NCBI GenBank assembly: GCA_038207625.1 | Contig: JBBQZO010000013.1 | Coordinates: 1 to 64,000 of the forward strand | Source of the DNA: JBBQZO01 sp038207625 | GTDB taxonomy: Bacteria; Pseudomonadota; Gammaproteobacteria; Burkholderiales; Burkholderiaceae_D | Length of the DNA stretch: 64,000 bases | Direction: 5' to 3' | Notes under the pieces: generated by a model | What the model saw: the letters and a program-made list of their open reading frames with translations, nothing else | Databases searched by the model: none | Told to the model about the DNA's origin: nothing | Shown: positions 56,826 to 64,000 of the stretch, in pieces | How positions within the stretch are numbered: position 1 is the stretch's first letter | Layout: every line of letters begins with the position of its first letter | Made by a program: the position numbers and the translations under genes

Positions 56826-57375
56826 CGAGCTTGTCCCAACCATCATTGCCCAGCGCGCGCAAGGTGGCGATGTTCTTCTCAAAAATATCGGATGCTTCCG
56901 GAAACGCTTGCACGGCGCGCTCGATGCTCTCTTCGCGCAGCAGGTGCAGGGTCGGATACGGCGCCCGATTGGTGAAATTGTCGATATCGTCCGGTGCGCT
57001 GTCGGCGAACTGGTATTGCGGATGGAAGCTGGCGACCTGGATTTCGCCGTCCAGTTGCATGTCTTCGACGGCCGCGTCGGCCACGTCAAGGAACTCGTTA
57101 TAGTCGAGGAAATCACCCAGTACGAAAGGATGAATCAGCAAGGTCGTGTCGACCAGTTCCGGATCGGCGTCGGACAGGTATTGCAATTCGTCCATCAGGG
57201 TTTCCAGCAGCGCCTCCGGGGTGCTGGCGTTCGAGACCACGTAGCGCACCTGCTTTTTGACATGCACGGCCTTGGCGAACGGGCACAGGTTCAGGCCGAT
57301 GACGGCTTTCTCCAGCCAATTCTGGGTCGCTGCAATGATGGCGTCATCATCGACGTTGAGGTTTGGGCTTGTCAT
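56806..57375 (-). CDS. DUF1415 protein
   Basis: A 189-aa protein of the DUF1415 family, function unknown. Family features are WLEKAVIGLNLCPFAKAVH near residue 20, DTTLLIHPFVLGDFLDYNEF near 75, ASFHPQYQFAD near 112 and APYPTLHLLREESI near 135. ATG 57375 begins the conserved part; the 31 residues above have no support. It overlaps the DUF1289 gene, forming a two-gene operon. Confidence 0.86.
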   Translation of the reverse strand: MTSPNLNVDDDAIIAATQNWLEKAVIGLNLCPFAKAVHVKKQVRYVVSNASTPEALLETLMDELQYLSDADPELVDTTLLIHPFVLGDFLDYNEFLDVADAAVEDMQLDGEIQVASFHPQYQFADSAPDDIDNFTNRAPYPTLHLLREESIERAVQAFPEASDIFEKNIATLRALGNDGWDKLDVGPAK

Positions 57376-57474
57376 TCTGGAACTTTCAAGAAAATAGGGA
57401 CTGCTGCGCCTGCGCGGATCAGACAAATTGTACGCACTCTTTGCGTGCGCGCATACTTTTGCGCTCACGCGCGC

Positions 57475-58008
57475 TTAAGCTGGGAGCGCGTCAACCAAGG
57501 CCGCGACGGCTGCGCGCAGCGCCTCGGCCAGCGCGGGTTCGGCCAAAATGGCGGCACTGTCCATGTCGCGCCGCGGCGCCGGCGGCAAGATCAGCGCCGC
57601 GCCGGGCACCAGTTGCGCGGACATCGTCTGAAGCACTTCTGCCAGCGCGGCATGGGCGTGGCTGGCGCGCGGCGCGGCGTTGAGCAGCGCCACCGGTTTG
57701 CCATCGAACTGCTCGAGGCTGACCAGCCAGTCGAGCGCGTTTTTCATGACCCCGCTGATGCCGTGCGCATATTCGGGGCTGGCGATGAGCACACCATCGG
57801 CGGCGGCCACACGCGCGCGCCACGCGGACACGACCGGCAGCTGCGCTGGATCGAGGTCGGGATTAAACATCGGCAAGGCATGCATCGCCTTGTACAGCGT
57901 CACCGTCACGCCTGGCGCAGCCACGCTTGCTGCGGCCCCCAACAAGGCCGAATTATAGGAGGCCGCGCGCAAGCTGCCGGAAACGGCCAGGATATCTCGT
58001 TGAACCAT
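57475..58008 (-). CDS. NADPH-dependent FMN reductase family protein
   Basis: A 177-aa flavodoxin-fold reductase. The FMN phosphate loop is SGSLRAASYN (residues 10-19), and SPEYAHGISGVMKNALDW near 77 is the family signature. Members reduce flavin, quinones, azo dyes or chromate; which one applies here cannot be said. Confidence 0.88.
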   Translation of the reverse strand: MVQRDILAVSGSLRAASYNSALLGAAASVAAPGVTVTLYKAMHALPMFNPDLDPAQLPVVSAWRARVAAADGVLIASPEYAHGISGVMKNALDWLVSLEQFDGKPVALLNAAPRASHAHAALAEVLQTMSAQLVPGAALILPPAPRRDMDSAAILAEPALAEALRAAVAALVDALPA

Positions 58009-58295
58009 GTTTGTCTGTCAGTTGGAAACCGAACGCTGCGCGTATGCACGTCGCAGCGTCCCGCCGGGAGCGCTGAATATACCGCAATTGGCGGCGCCTC
58101 GCCGGCAAGACGGGCATCGCCGTGCTGGAGCCGCGCGACCGTCAGCCTTACATCACGGGAACTATTGAAGTGAAAGTTGTCATTATATTTGCTCACGCGC
58201 TGGACAAATTTCTTGACTCAGCCGTTCAGTGCTACGTACACTCCCAGATTATTCATCGTACGCTTTGTAGTGCTAGGCGGCAACAATGGAGAACT

Positions 58296-59702
58296 ATGCA
58301 TCAAACCAATCGTAAGTTCACGGCGCACGCTGCGCTCGCTCTGCTGCTCATCCCAGCCCTCAGCCACGCCGTCGACACTGCCCCCCTTGTCGCGCCGCCC
58401 GTCTCGGTGGCGCTGGAACGCATCGTGCCGGCCAAGCCCCTGTTGCAAGAGGCGCCGGCGCCCGTCGCCACCCCGAAAGTGGTCGATGAATTCACCGAAG
58501 GCGACGTGTGGGGACGCATCCGCACCGGTTACGCCATTCCCGACGTCGATAACGCGCTGGTCACGAAACACGTCAACTGGTACGCCAGCCGCCCCGACTA
58601 CATCGCCCGCACCACGGCGCGCGCCTCGCGCTACCTGTTCCACGTGGTGCAGGAACTGGAAAAACGCAATATGCCGACCGAACTGGCCTTGTTGCCGTTC
58701 ATCGAATCGGCCTTCAATCCGCAGGCCTTTTCCAGCGCCAACGCGGCCGGCATGTGGCAGTTTGTGCCCGCCACGGGACGCGACTTCAACCTGAAACAGA
58801 ATATGTTCAAGGACGAGCGGCGCGGCGTGCTGGCCTCGACCGATGCCGCCCTGACCTATCTGCAACGCCTGTATGGTATGTTCGGCGACTGGCAACTGGC
58901 GCTGGCGGCCTACAACTGGGGCGAAGGCAATGTCCAGCGCGCCATCAAGAAAAACCAGGCGGCCGGCAAACCGACCGACTTTGAAAGCCTGGCCGAACTG
59001 ATGCCGGCCGAGACACGCAATTACGTGCCCAAGTTGCAGGCGGTGAAGAACATCGTCGCCAATCCGGCCCAGTACGGTATCGTGCTCTCGCGCATCGATA
59101 ACCAGCCCTATTTCACGACGATCGACAAGACCAGCGACATCGACCTGACCGTCGCGGCCCAGCTGGCCGAACTGTCGGTCGAGGAGTTCAAGGCGCTCAA
59201 TCCGCAGTTCAACAAGCCCGTCATCACGGGCGGCGAGGCGACCAAGATCCTGCTGCCGCAAGAAAACGCCGCGAAATTCCACCTGAACCTGGCCCAGTGG
59301 GGCCGTGCCCTGTCGAGCTGGACCACGCACCGCATCAGCGGCGCCAAGGAAAGCATCCAGACGCTGGCGGCGCGCTTTGGCACCACCCCCGAGGTGCTGC
59401 GTCAGGCCAACAACATCCCCCAGAAGAGCCACTTCCGGGCCGGCTCGACGATACTGGTGCCGAAAACGGCCGCCTCGCTCAACAACGACATCACCTCCGA
59501 CATCGTGGAAAACGCCGTCATGTCGTTCGAGGCCGACCGCAGCGAGAGCAAGCACGGCATCAAGAAGGTGTCGCTGCGCGGACCGCAAAAGTTCAAGGCC
59601 AGCGCGGCCGATGCGGTCGAGCACATCAAGAGCCACGTGGCGCATCATGTCGCCGCGCACAAGGCGGCCAACGCCAAGCACAAGAAGAAGCACGCGGACT
59701 AA
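58296..59702 (+). CDS. mltD: Membrane-bound lytic murein transglycosylase D-like
   Basis: Cleaves peptidoglycan to 1,6-anhydro muropeptides in the periplasm. The 468-aa protein has a signal peptide ending LSHA near 25, without an obvious lipobox, unlike E. coli MltD. The SLT domain holds catalytic Glu137 in PFIESAFNP, then AAGMWQFVPATGR and LALAAYNWGEGNV. A LysM-like repeat follows (SIQTLAARFGTTPEVLRQAN near 350). The C terminus is rich in His and Lys. ATG 58296 has GGAG upstream; the upstream frame is not supported. Confidence 0.92.
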   Translation: MHQTNRKFTAHAALALLLIPALSHAVDTAPLVAPPVSVALERIVPAKPLLQEAPAPVATPKVVDEFTEGDVWGRIRTGYAIPDVDNALVTKHVNWYASRPDYIARTTARASRYLFHVVQELEKRNMPTELALLPFIESAFNPQAFSSANAAGMWQFVPATGRDFNLKQNMFKDERRGVLASTDAALTYLQRLYGMFGDWQLALAAYNWGEGNVQRAIKKNQAAGKPTDFESLAELMPAETRNYVPKLQAVKNIVANPAQYGIVLSRIDNQPYFTTIDKTSDIDLTVAAQLAELSVEEFKALNPQFNKPVITGGEATKILLPQENAAKFHLNLAQWGRALSSWTTHRISGAKESIQTLAARFGTTPEVLRQANNIPQKSHFRAGSTILVPKTAASLNNDITSDIVENAVMSFEADRSESKHGIKKVSLRGPQKFKASAADAVEHIKSHVAHHVAAHKAANAKHKKKHAD

Positions 59703-59908
59703 ATCCCCGTCAATGTTGGCAAAACATTGACAAACGTTGCGGTTGGGGCGGACACGCCCTACAATCTTGATCTGCGTCATGGCGCACGGACGCACACGTT
59801 GTCCAATTGAGTCCGGCGCCGGCAACGGCGCCGCGCCACGAATACCCTCATCATGTAGCGTGCGCCGCCCTGCGGGGCGGCGCTGCCACGTTAGCAACCG
59901 GAGACCAC

Positions 59909-60700
59909 ATGTCGTTCTTGCAAGGCAAAAAAATCCTCATCACCGGTTTGCTTTCCAACCGTTCGATCGCCTACGGCATCGCCAAAGCTTGCCGGCGCGA
60001 AGGTGCCGAGCTGGCCTTCACCTATGTGGGCGAGCGTTTCAAGGAGCGCATCGTCGATTTCGCCAAGGAATTTGACAGCACCCTCGTGTTTGACTGCGAC
60101 GTCAGCAGCGATGAACAGATCGAGGCCGTGTTCGCCGACCTGGCCAAGCACTGGGATCATCTGGACGGCCTGGTGCATGCGATCGGCTTCGCGCCGCGCG
60201 AGGCGATTGCCGGTGATTTCCTCGACGGCTTGTCGCGCGAAGGCTTCAAAGTCGCCCACGACATTTCAGCCTACAGTTTCCCGGCGCTGACCAAGGCGGC
60301 CCTGCCGATGCTGCGCGCCGGCTCGTCGGTGCTGACGCTGACTTACCTGGGTGCGGTGCGCGCGATTCCCTACTACAACACGATGGGGCTGGCCAAGGCC
60401 TCGCTCGAAGCGTCGGTGCGCTACCTGGCCGAATCGCTGGGTCCGAAAGGCATCCGCGCCAACGGCATTTCGGCCGGCCCGATCAAGACGCTGGCCGCGT
60501 CCGGCATCAAGGACTTCGGCAAGCTGCTCGGCTTTTCCGCCTCGCACGCGCCGCTGCGCCGCAATGTGACGATCGATGAAGTGGGCAACACGGCCGCCTT
60601 CATGCTGTCGGACTTAGCATCCGGCATCACCGGCGAAATCACCTACGTCGATGGCGGCTTCTCGCACGTGATGGGACTCAATGCGGAAGACTACGCCTGA
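59909..60700 (+). CDS. fabI: Enoyl-ACP reductase FabI
   Basis: Reduces trans-2-enoyl-ACP with NADH in the last step of fatty-acid elongation; the target of triclosan. The 263-aa short-chain dehydrogenase fold shows the FabI start GKKILITGLLSNRSIAYGIA, the LTYLGAVRAIPYYNTMGLAK region with the Tyr-x6-Lys pair, and SAGPIKTLAASGI. CCGGAGACC lies before ATG 59909. A terminator follows. Confidence 0.97.
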   Translation: MSFLQGKKILITGLLSNRSIAYGIAKACRREGAELAFTYVGERFKERIVDFAKEFDSTLVFDCDVSSDEQIEAVFADLAKHWDHLDGLVHAIGFAPREAIAGDFLDGLSREGFKVAHDISAYSFPALTKAALPMLRAGSSVLTLTYLGAVRAIPYYNTMGLAKASLEASVRYLAESLGPKGIRANGISAGPIKTLAASGIKDFGKLLGFSASHAPLRRNVTIDEVGNTAAFMLSDLASGITGEITYVDGGFSHVMGLNAEDYA

Positions 60701-60723
60701 TCGCCCGACCAGCGCCACCAGCG

Positions 60724-60748
60724 AGCGCCCTGCGGGGCGCTTTTTTTT
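60724..60748 (+). terminator. Rho-independent terminator after fabI
   Basis: AGCGCCC, TGC loop, GGGGCGCT, then eight T. It lies 24 bp after the fabI stop. Confidence 0.9.
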
Positions 60749-60924
60749 GTGCGCCATCGATCCGACCAGCAACTTCTCGGCAATGCCTTTCGGTGCTAGC
60801 GCGGGTGCGGCCAGCGTCACCGCGGCGCAATGGCCGGCGCGAACGTTTCTTATTGCGCTGATTCAATTTATTGCATAGTATCGTTTATGTGCGGCAATTT
60901 CACGCGCCGCCTCTCGGTATCGCC

Positions 60925-61632
60925 ATGACATCGTCCTTCCCCCGCCTTCTGTTCTGCTGTCTGCTTGGCACTAGTCTGTCCGCTCAGGCGGTCGCCGTGC
61001 CCGACGATTCGGTGCAGCAAATTTCCGTGCGCGCGCTGCGCAATCCCGTCACCTTGCCGTATGCGCCGTTTTACGCGGCCGCGGCCGCCTTCGAGCAACA
61101 GCACTGGCACGCGCCGCAAGCGCGCCTGCGCTTTCAGGTCACGCTCACCCACGCCGGCGTCGACGCCAAGGACAAAACCTTGCGCCTGATCGGCGACACC
61201 ATCGATATCGCCATCCCGTTCGACGCCAATGGCGAGTTCGAATTGCCCATCAGTGCGCCCGCCCTGTCCGACCGGGCCGTGCTGGAACTGAACCGCAAGG
61301 CCGGGCCGACCAAAGTGGGCTTCTCGGTCAACGATCCGGGCGAGCCGGGCTGGACGATGGGCAAGGCCCGCCTGATGTGTCAGGTGCTGCACGCCTATCT
61401 CCAAAGCGACATGCTGTTTGCCGCCATGCACGAAACGGGCGCGCGTTGCGCCAGCTTCGACTACCGCGTGGGCGTCAATACCGGCAGCGTCGTGTTGCAG
61501 GACGGCAGCCGCCGTGCCGAGCTGCGCGCCAGCGCGGCCATCGTCACCTTCCCCACCGGCGACCAGAGCTGGCCGGACCAGACCCGCTTGACCTTTCTCG
61601 ACACCAGCGGCGTCCCTGCCGTGACGCAGTAA
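60925..61632 (+). CDS. Unknown exported protein
   Basis: A 235-aa protein with a signal peptide (MTSSFPRLLFCCLLGTSLSAQA). The mature part has beta-rich segments (LRLIGDTIDIAIPFDANGEF, VVLQDGSRRAELRASAAIV) and two Cys (MCQVL, ARCASF) that could form a disulfide. I do not recognise a family. ATG 60925 gives the signal peptide; a TTG at 60871 would put 18 residues in front of it. It lies between the fabI terminator and the helicase promoter and seems to be a single-gene unit. Confidence 0.7.
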   Translation: MTSSFPRLLFCCLLGTSLSAQAVAVPDDSVQQISVRALRNPVTLPYAPFYAAAAAFEQQHWHAPQARLRFQVTLTHAGVDAKDKTLRLIGDTIDIAIPFDANGEFELPISAPALSDRAVLELNRKAGPTKVGFSVNDPGEPGWTMGKARLMCQVLHAYLQSDMLFAAMHETGARCASFDYRVGVNTGSVVLQDGSRRAELRASAAIVTFPTGDQSWPDQTRLTFLDTSGVPAVTQ

Positions 61633-61672
61633 GGACACGGTGTTGCTTGTATAGACAGATCCGAAATTAAAC

Positions 61673-61707
61673 TGTACAAAAACGGCGGAACTACTGTATA
61701 GTTCCGC
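61673..61707 (+). promoter_or_regulatory. Predicted helicase promoter overlapped by a perfect palindrome
   Basis: TGTACA (61673-61678), 18 bp, TATAGT (61697-61702) is a plausible promoter. GCGGAACTA, 5 bp, TAGTTCCGC (61685-61707) is a perfect 9-bp inverted repeat that covers the spacer and the -10. It could be an operator or, in RNA from upstream, a hairpin. Confidence 0.5.
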
Positions 61708-61984
61708 TTGTGCACTGCAATATGTTTCTGTAAGTCATCTTACAATACGTATCAGCAGGAGCAAAGCAGTAATAACTTAGCAGCTTCGCAAGCCTAGGCG
61801 TATCCCACGGATACCCTCAATAAAGCCCTCCCGCCTTTGGTGTCGCACCTGACACCGTCCCGGCGCAAAGCTTTTGTGCCGAAATTTCTTTCATTTTTGA
61901 GTCATTTCGTTGTTGGTTGGCGTTGCTATTTTGCGCTCGTTGCGTTTGCACGGGCGCTGATGTATACCGAAAGAAAAGAATACA
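61708..61984 (+). other. Long structured leader of the DEAD-box helicase gene
   Basis: No gene is supported between 61633 and 61984. If the promoter above is right, the mRNA leader is about 275 nt. It contains several inverted repeats: GTAAG/CTTAC (61731-61744), GGTGTC/GACACC (about 61839-61856) and CGGCGCAAA/TTTTGTGCCG (about 61861-61881). Long structured leaders are common on cold-induced helicase genes. Confidence 0.5.
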
Positions 61985-63385
61985 ATGACTTTTGAAGCAC
62001 TTGGCCTCCACACGTCCATTATTTCCGCATTGACCGAAGCAGGCTACACCAAGCCGACCGCGGTACAAGAACAATCCGTCCCTGCCGCTATCGCTGGCCG
62101 TGACCTGCTGGTGTCGTCCCAGACCGGCTCCGGCAAGACCGCTGCATTCATGCTGCCGGCTTTGCACAAATTTGTCGTCGCTGACCAGAGCGGCAGCGCG
62201 GCCAAAACCGCCAATCAGGAAATGCAATCGGCGCGCGCCCGTGGCGAGCGTCCTCGTTTCAAGGCTGCCCAGCCAAAAATGCTGGTGTTGACCCCGACCC
62301 GCGAACTGGCACTGCAAGTGACCAGCGCGACCGAAAAATATTGCTCGGGCAACCGTCGCATCAAGGCTGTGTCGATCCTGGGCGGCATGCCTTACCCGAA
62401 ACAGATGCAATTGCTGGCCAAAAATCCTGAGATTCTGGTCGCAACGCCAGGTCGCCTGATCGACCATATGGAATCGGGCAAGATCGATTTCTCGCAACTG
62501 GAAATTCTGGTGCTCGACGAAGCGGACCGCATGCTCGACATGGGTTTCATCGACGACATCGAAAAAATCGTTGAAGCGACCCCGGCTACCCGTCAAACCA
62601 TGCTGTTCTCGGCAACGCTGGACGGCGTCGTCGGCAACATGGCCCGCCGCATCACCAAAGACCCGCTGACGATCCAGATCGCCGGTTCGTCGTCGAAGCA
62701 CGAAAACATTGTGCAGCGCGTCCACTTCGTCGACGATCTGTCGCACAAGAATCGCCTGCTCGACCATCTGCTGCGCGACGAAACGCTGGACCAGGCTGTT
62801 GTGTTCACCGCCACCAAGCGTGACGCCGACACCATCGCCGATCGCCTGAACATCGCCGGTTTCTCCGCCGCCGCGCTGCACGGTGACATGCATCAGGGCG
62901 CGCGTAACCGCACGCTCGACGGCATGCGTCGTGGCCACGTCAAAGTGCTGGTTGCCACCGATGTCGCCGCGCGCGGTATCGATGTGCCAACGATCACCCA
63001 CGTGTTCAACTACGATCTGCCGAAGTTCCCGGAAGACTATGTGCACCGTATCGGCCGTACCGGCCGTGCCGGTCGCAACGGTCTGGCGATCTCGCTGGTG
63101 AACCATGCCGAAGGCATGAACGTCAAGCGTATCGAGCGCTTCACCAAGCAACTGATCCCGGTCAACGTCATCGAAGGCTTCGAGCCGAAGAAGACCGCGT
63201 CGGCACCCCGTTCGTCGGCACGTCCAGGCAGCTGGAAGCCGGGCGACAACCGCAGCGCAGCAGCCAAGCCAGGTCAGCGCACCTTCAGCAAGCCGGGCGC
63301 AGCCCCACGCAGCGAAGGCGGCGGCTACAAGGGTTCCAACCCGCGTTCGGCTGACGGCGCACGCCGCACCTACGGCGATCGTTAA
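61985..63385 (+). CDS. DEAD-box RNA helicase, RhlE-like
   Basis: ATP-dependent RNA helicase of 466 aa. The motifs are complete and in order: the Q motif region PTAVQEQSVP, motif I SQTGSGKT (about 45-52), PTRELALQ, TPGRLIDHM, DEAD in VLDEADRMLDMGF, SAT in MLFSATLDG, then ATDVAARGIDVP and HRIGRTGRAGRNG in domain 2. The last 70 residues are a basic Gly/Ser/Pro/Arg tail typical of the RhlE group. It acts in RNA remodelling or ribosome assembly. A long leader precedes it and a terminator follows. Confidence 0.93.
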   Translation: MTFEALGLHTSIISALTEAGYTKPTAVQEQSVPAAIAGRDLLVSSQTGSGKTAAFMLPALHKFVVADQSGSAAKTANQEMQSARARGERPRFKAAQPKMLVLTPTRELALQVTSATEKYCSGNRRIKAVSILGGMPYPKQMQLLAKNPEILVATPGRLIDHMESGKIDFSQLEILVLDEADRMLDMGFIDDIEKIVEATPATRQTMLFSATLDGVVGNMARRITKDPLTIQIAGSSSKHENIVQRVHFVDDLSHKNRLLDHLLRDETLDQAVVFTATKRDADTIADRLNIAGFSAAALHGDMHQGARNRTLDGMRRGHVKVLVATDVAARGIDVPTITHVFNYDLPKFPEDYVHRIGRTGRAGRNGLAISLVNHAEGMNVKRIERFTKQLIPVNVIEGFEPKKTASAPRSSARPGSWKPGDNRSAAAKPGQRTFSKPGAAPRSEGGGYKGSNPRSADGARRTYGDR

Positions 63386-63409
63386 TCGCTAGTCGCAATG
63401 CGATACAAG

Positions 63410-63436
63410 AACGGCTACCTCGGTAGCCGTTTTTTT
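63410..63436 (+). terminator. Rho-independent terminator after the helicase gene
   Basis: AACGGCTACC (63410-63419) pairs with GGTAGCCGTT (63422-63431), followed by TTTTTT. It is 24 bp after the stop. Confidence 0.88.
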
Positions 63437-63530
63437 CGTCCGCGCTTGGCCGACTCTGCAGCCCGGCCGCCGTCCGCACCGCGCGGCGGCACCGATTGCG
63501 CCTCCCGCGCGCTGGCCGCCGGTGGATACA

Positions 63531-63556
63531 ACAACGGCTACCGAGGTAGCCGTTGT
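63531..63556. repeat. Second copy of the ACGGCTACC palindrome
   Basis: ACAACGGCTACC (63531-63542) and GGTAGCCGTTGT (63545-63556) are perfect arms, sharing the ten-base core of the terminator at 63410. There is no T run on either side. The rest of 63437-63679 holds no gene that I can support. Confidence 0.8.
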
Positions 63557-63679
63557 TTGCTGCGGTCCTAACCGACGATGGCGCTCGCGTGGTGCGCCAG
63601 GCCCACATCAGCAAGCTGGACGACCCGCAAGCGCCGATCGGCGCGGCAACAGCTGACGCCGTCATCGCGCCATCCGGCA

Positions 63680-64000
63680 TCAGGGGTGCAGCAGGTTCAG
63701 CTGCTGGGCGATGACGTCGTGGCCCAGCCACAGCACCGGCGCCGACGGCGCGGACGCCTCGTGGAACATCAACGGCCCCGTGCCTTCGAGCACCAGCGCG
63801 CTGAGCACGTCGGTGACCAGCGCCTTGCGCTCGATGTGCATCGCGGTGATGTCGGTCGAGGTGCCGATCATGATCTCGGCCAGCGCCTCGGAATTATCCA
63901 TCGGCCAGGCTTCGAAGTTTCGGAAAGCGACCATCACGTCGCTGTCGTTGTAGGCGTCGATTTTAGCGAGCAGTTGCTCCAGCGAGGCACCCTCTTCCAG
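63680..64000 (-). CDS. Unknown protein, 5' part outside the window
   Basis: The frame is open from the right edge (LEEGASLEQLLAKI) to the stop at 63680, so at least 106 residues are visible and the start lies beyond 64000. Visible segments are AFRNFEAWPMDNSEALAEI and VLWLGHDVIAQQLNLLHP. It has no membrane helix in this part and no family I recognise. It is convergent with the helicase gene. Confidence 0.65.
   Translation of the reverse strand: MEEGASLEQLLAKIDAYNDSDVMVAFRNFEAWPMDNSEALAEIMIGTSTDITAMHIERKALVTDVLSALVLEGTGPLMFHEASAPSAPVLWLGHDVIAQQLNLLHP

Noticed and set aside
56607..57116. 169-aa version of the DUF1289 gene
   Set aside because: The first 97 codons read through DUF1415 in another frame and show no conserved pattern.
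63285..63731. 148-codon minus-strand frame after the helicase gene
   Set aside because: It crosses both palindromes and the helicase 3' end, and is Arg/Ala-rich without a fold signal or ribosome binding site.

Overview
The window is GC-rich, gene-dense bacterial chromosome. Gene content and order (rlmE-ftsH-folP-glmM, carA-carB, pstSCAB-phoU-phoB-phoR divergent from ppk, tsaB-rimI) and the protein sequences point to a betaproteobacterium, most likely Oxalobacteraceae (Massilia, Duganella or Janthinobacterium type). The genus is inferred from protein character only; no database was searched.

Layout. (1) 1-7818 is accessory DNA, the end of an integrated element next to tRNA-Arg(UCU). It holds the right part of one IS21-family element (1-2108), a SEC-C protein fragment abutting it, an unknown HEPN-like gene, a complete second IS21-family element (4075-6701) with a 7-bp target duplication, and a tyrosine recombinase. 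(2) 7819-8054: tRNA-Arg(UCU) and tRNA-Pro(UGG). (3) 8310-14190: the glmM, folP, ftsH and rlmE housekeeping series with divergent yhbY. (4) 14299-19732: DUF4149, greA, carB and carA on the minus strand, with a sigma70-like promoter for carA. (5) 20053-29706: less conserved genes, including a 137-aa orphan, a GlcG/HbpS protein, a patatin lipoprotein, a 476-aa unknown, a Thr-Pro linker lipoprotein, a putative outer-membrane protein and an alpha/beta hydrolase. (6) 29729-39186: the phosphate module (phoR, phoB, phoU, pstB, pstA, pstC, pstS) divergent from ppk and sixA, with a recognisable PHO box on each strand of the shared intergenic region. (7) 39291-46539: a 38-codon small membrane ORF, a polyamine-binding protein, a FliD-like protein, a PilZ protein, radA, alr and lplT. 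(8) 46588-50275: a tightly overlapping tsaB-rimI-UDG-like-DUF1853 operon and a divergent thioredoxin-fold gene. (9) 50288-57375: a molybdenum hydroxylase large subunit without its iron-sulfur partner, a PAS-GGDEF-EAL protein, DUF1993, DUF1289 and DUF1415. (10) 57475-64000: a flavin reductase, an MltD-like transglycosylase, fabI, an exported unknown, a DEAD-box helicase with a palindromic promoter and long leader, and a gene cut by the window edge.

The clearest functional unit is the phosphate module: Pst imports phosphate, PhoU/PhoR/PhoB sense and signal, and Ppk stores phosphate as polyphosphate, with both divergent transcripts apparently under PhoB. No clearly novel multi-gene system is visible. 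The best leads are the HEPN-like gene and SEC-C fragment in the island, the palindrome over the helicase promoter, the small ORF after sixA, and the lone IorB-like subunit next to a c-di-GMP enzyme.
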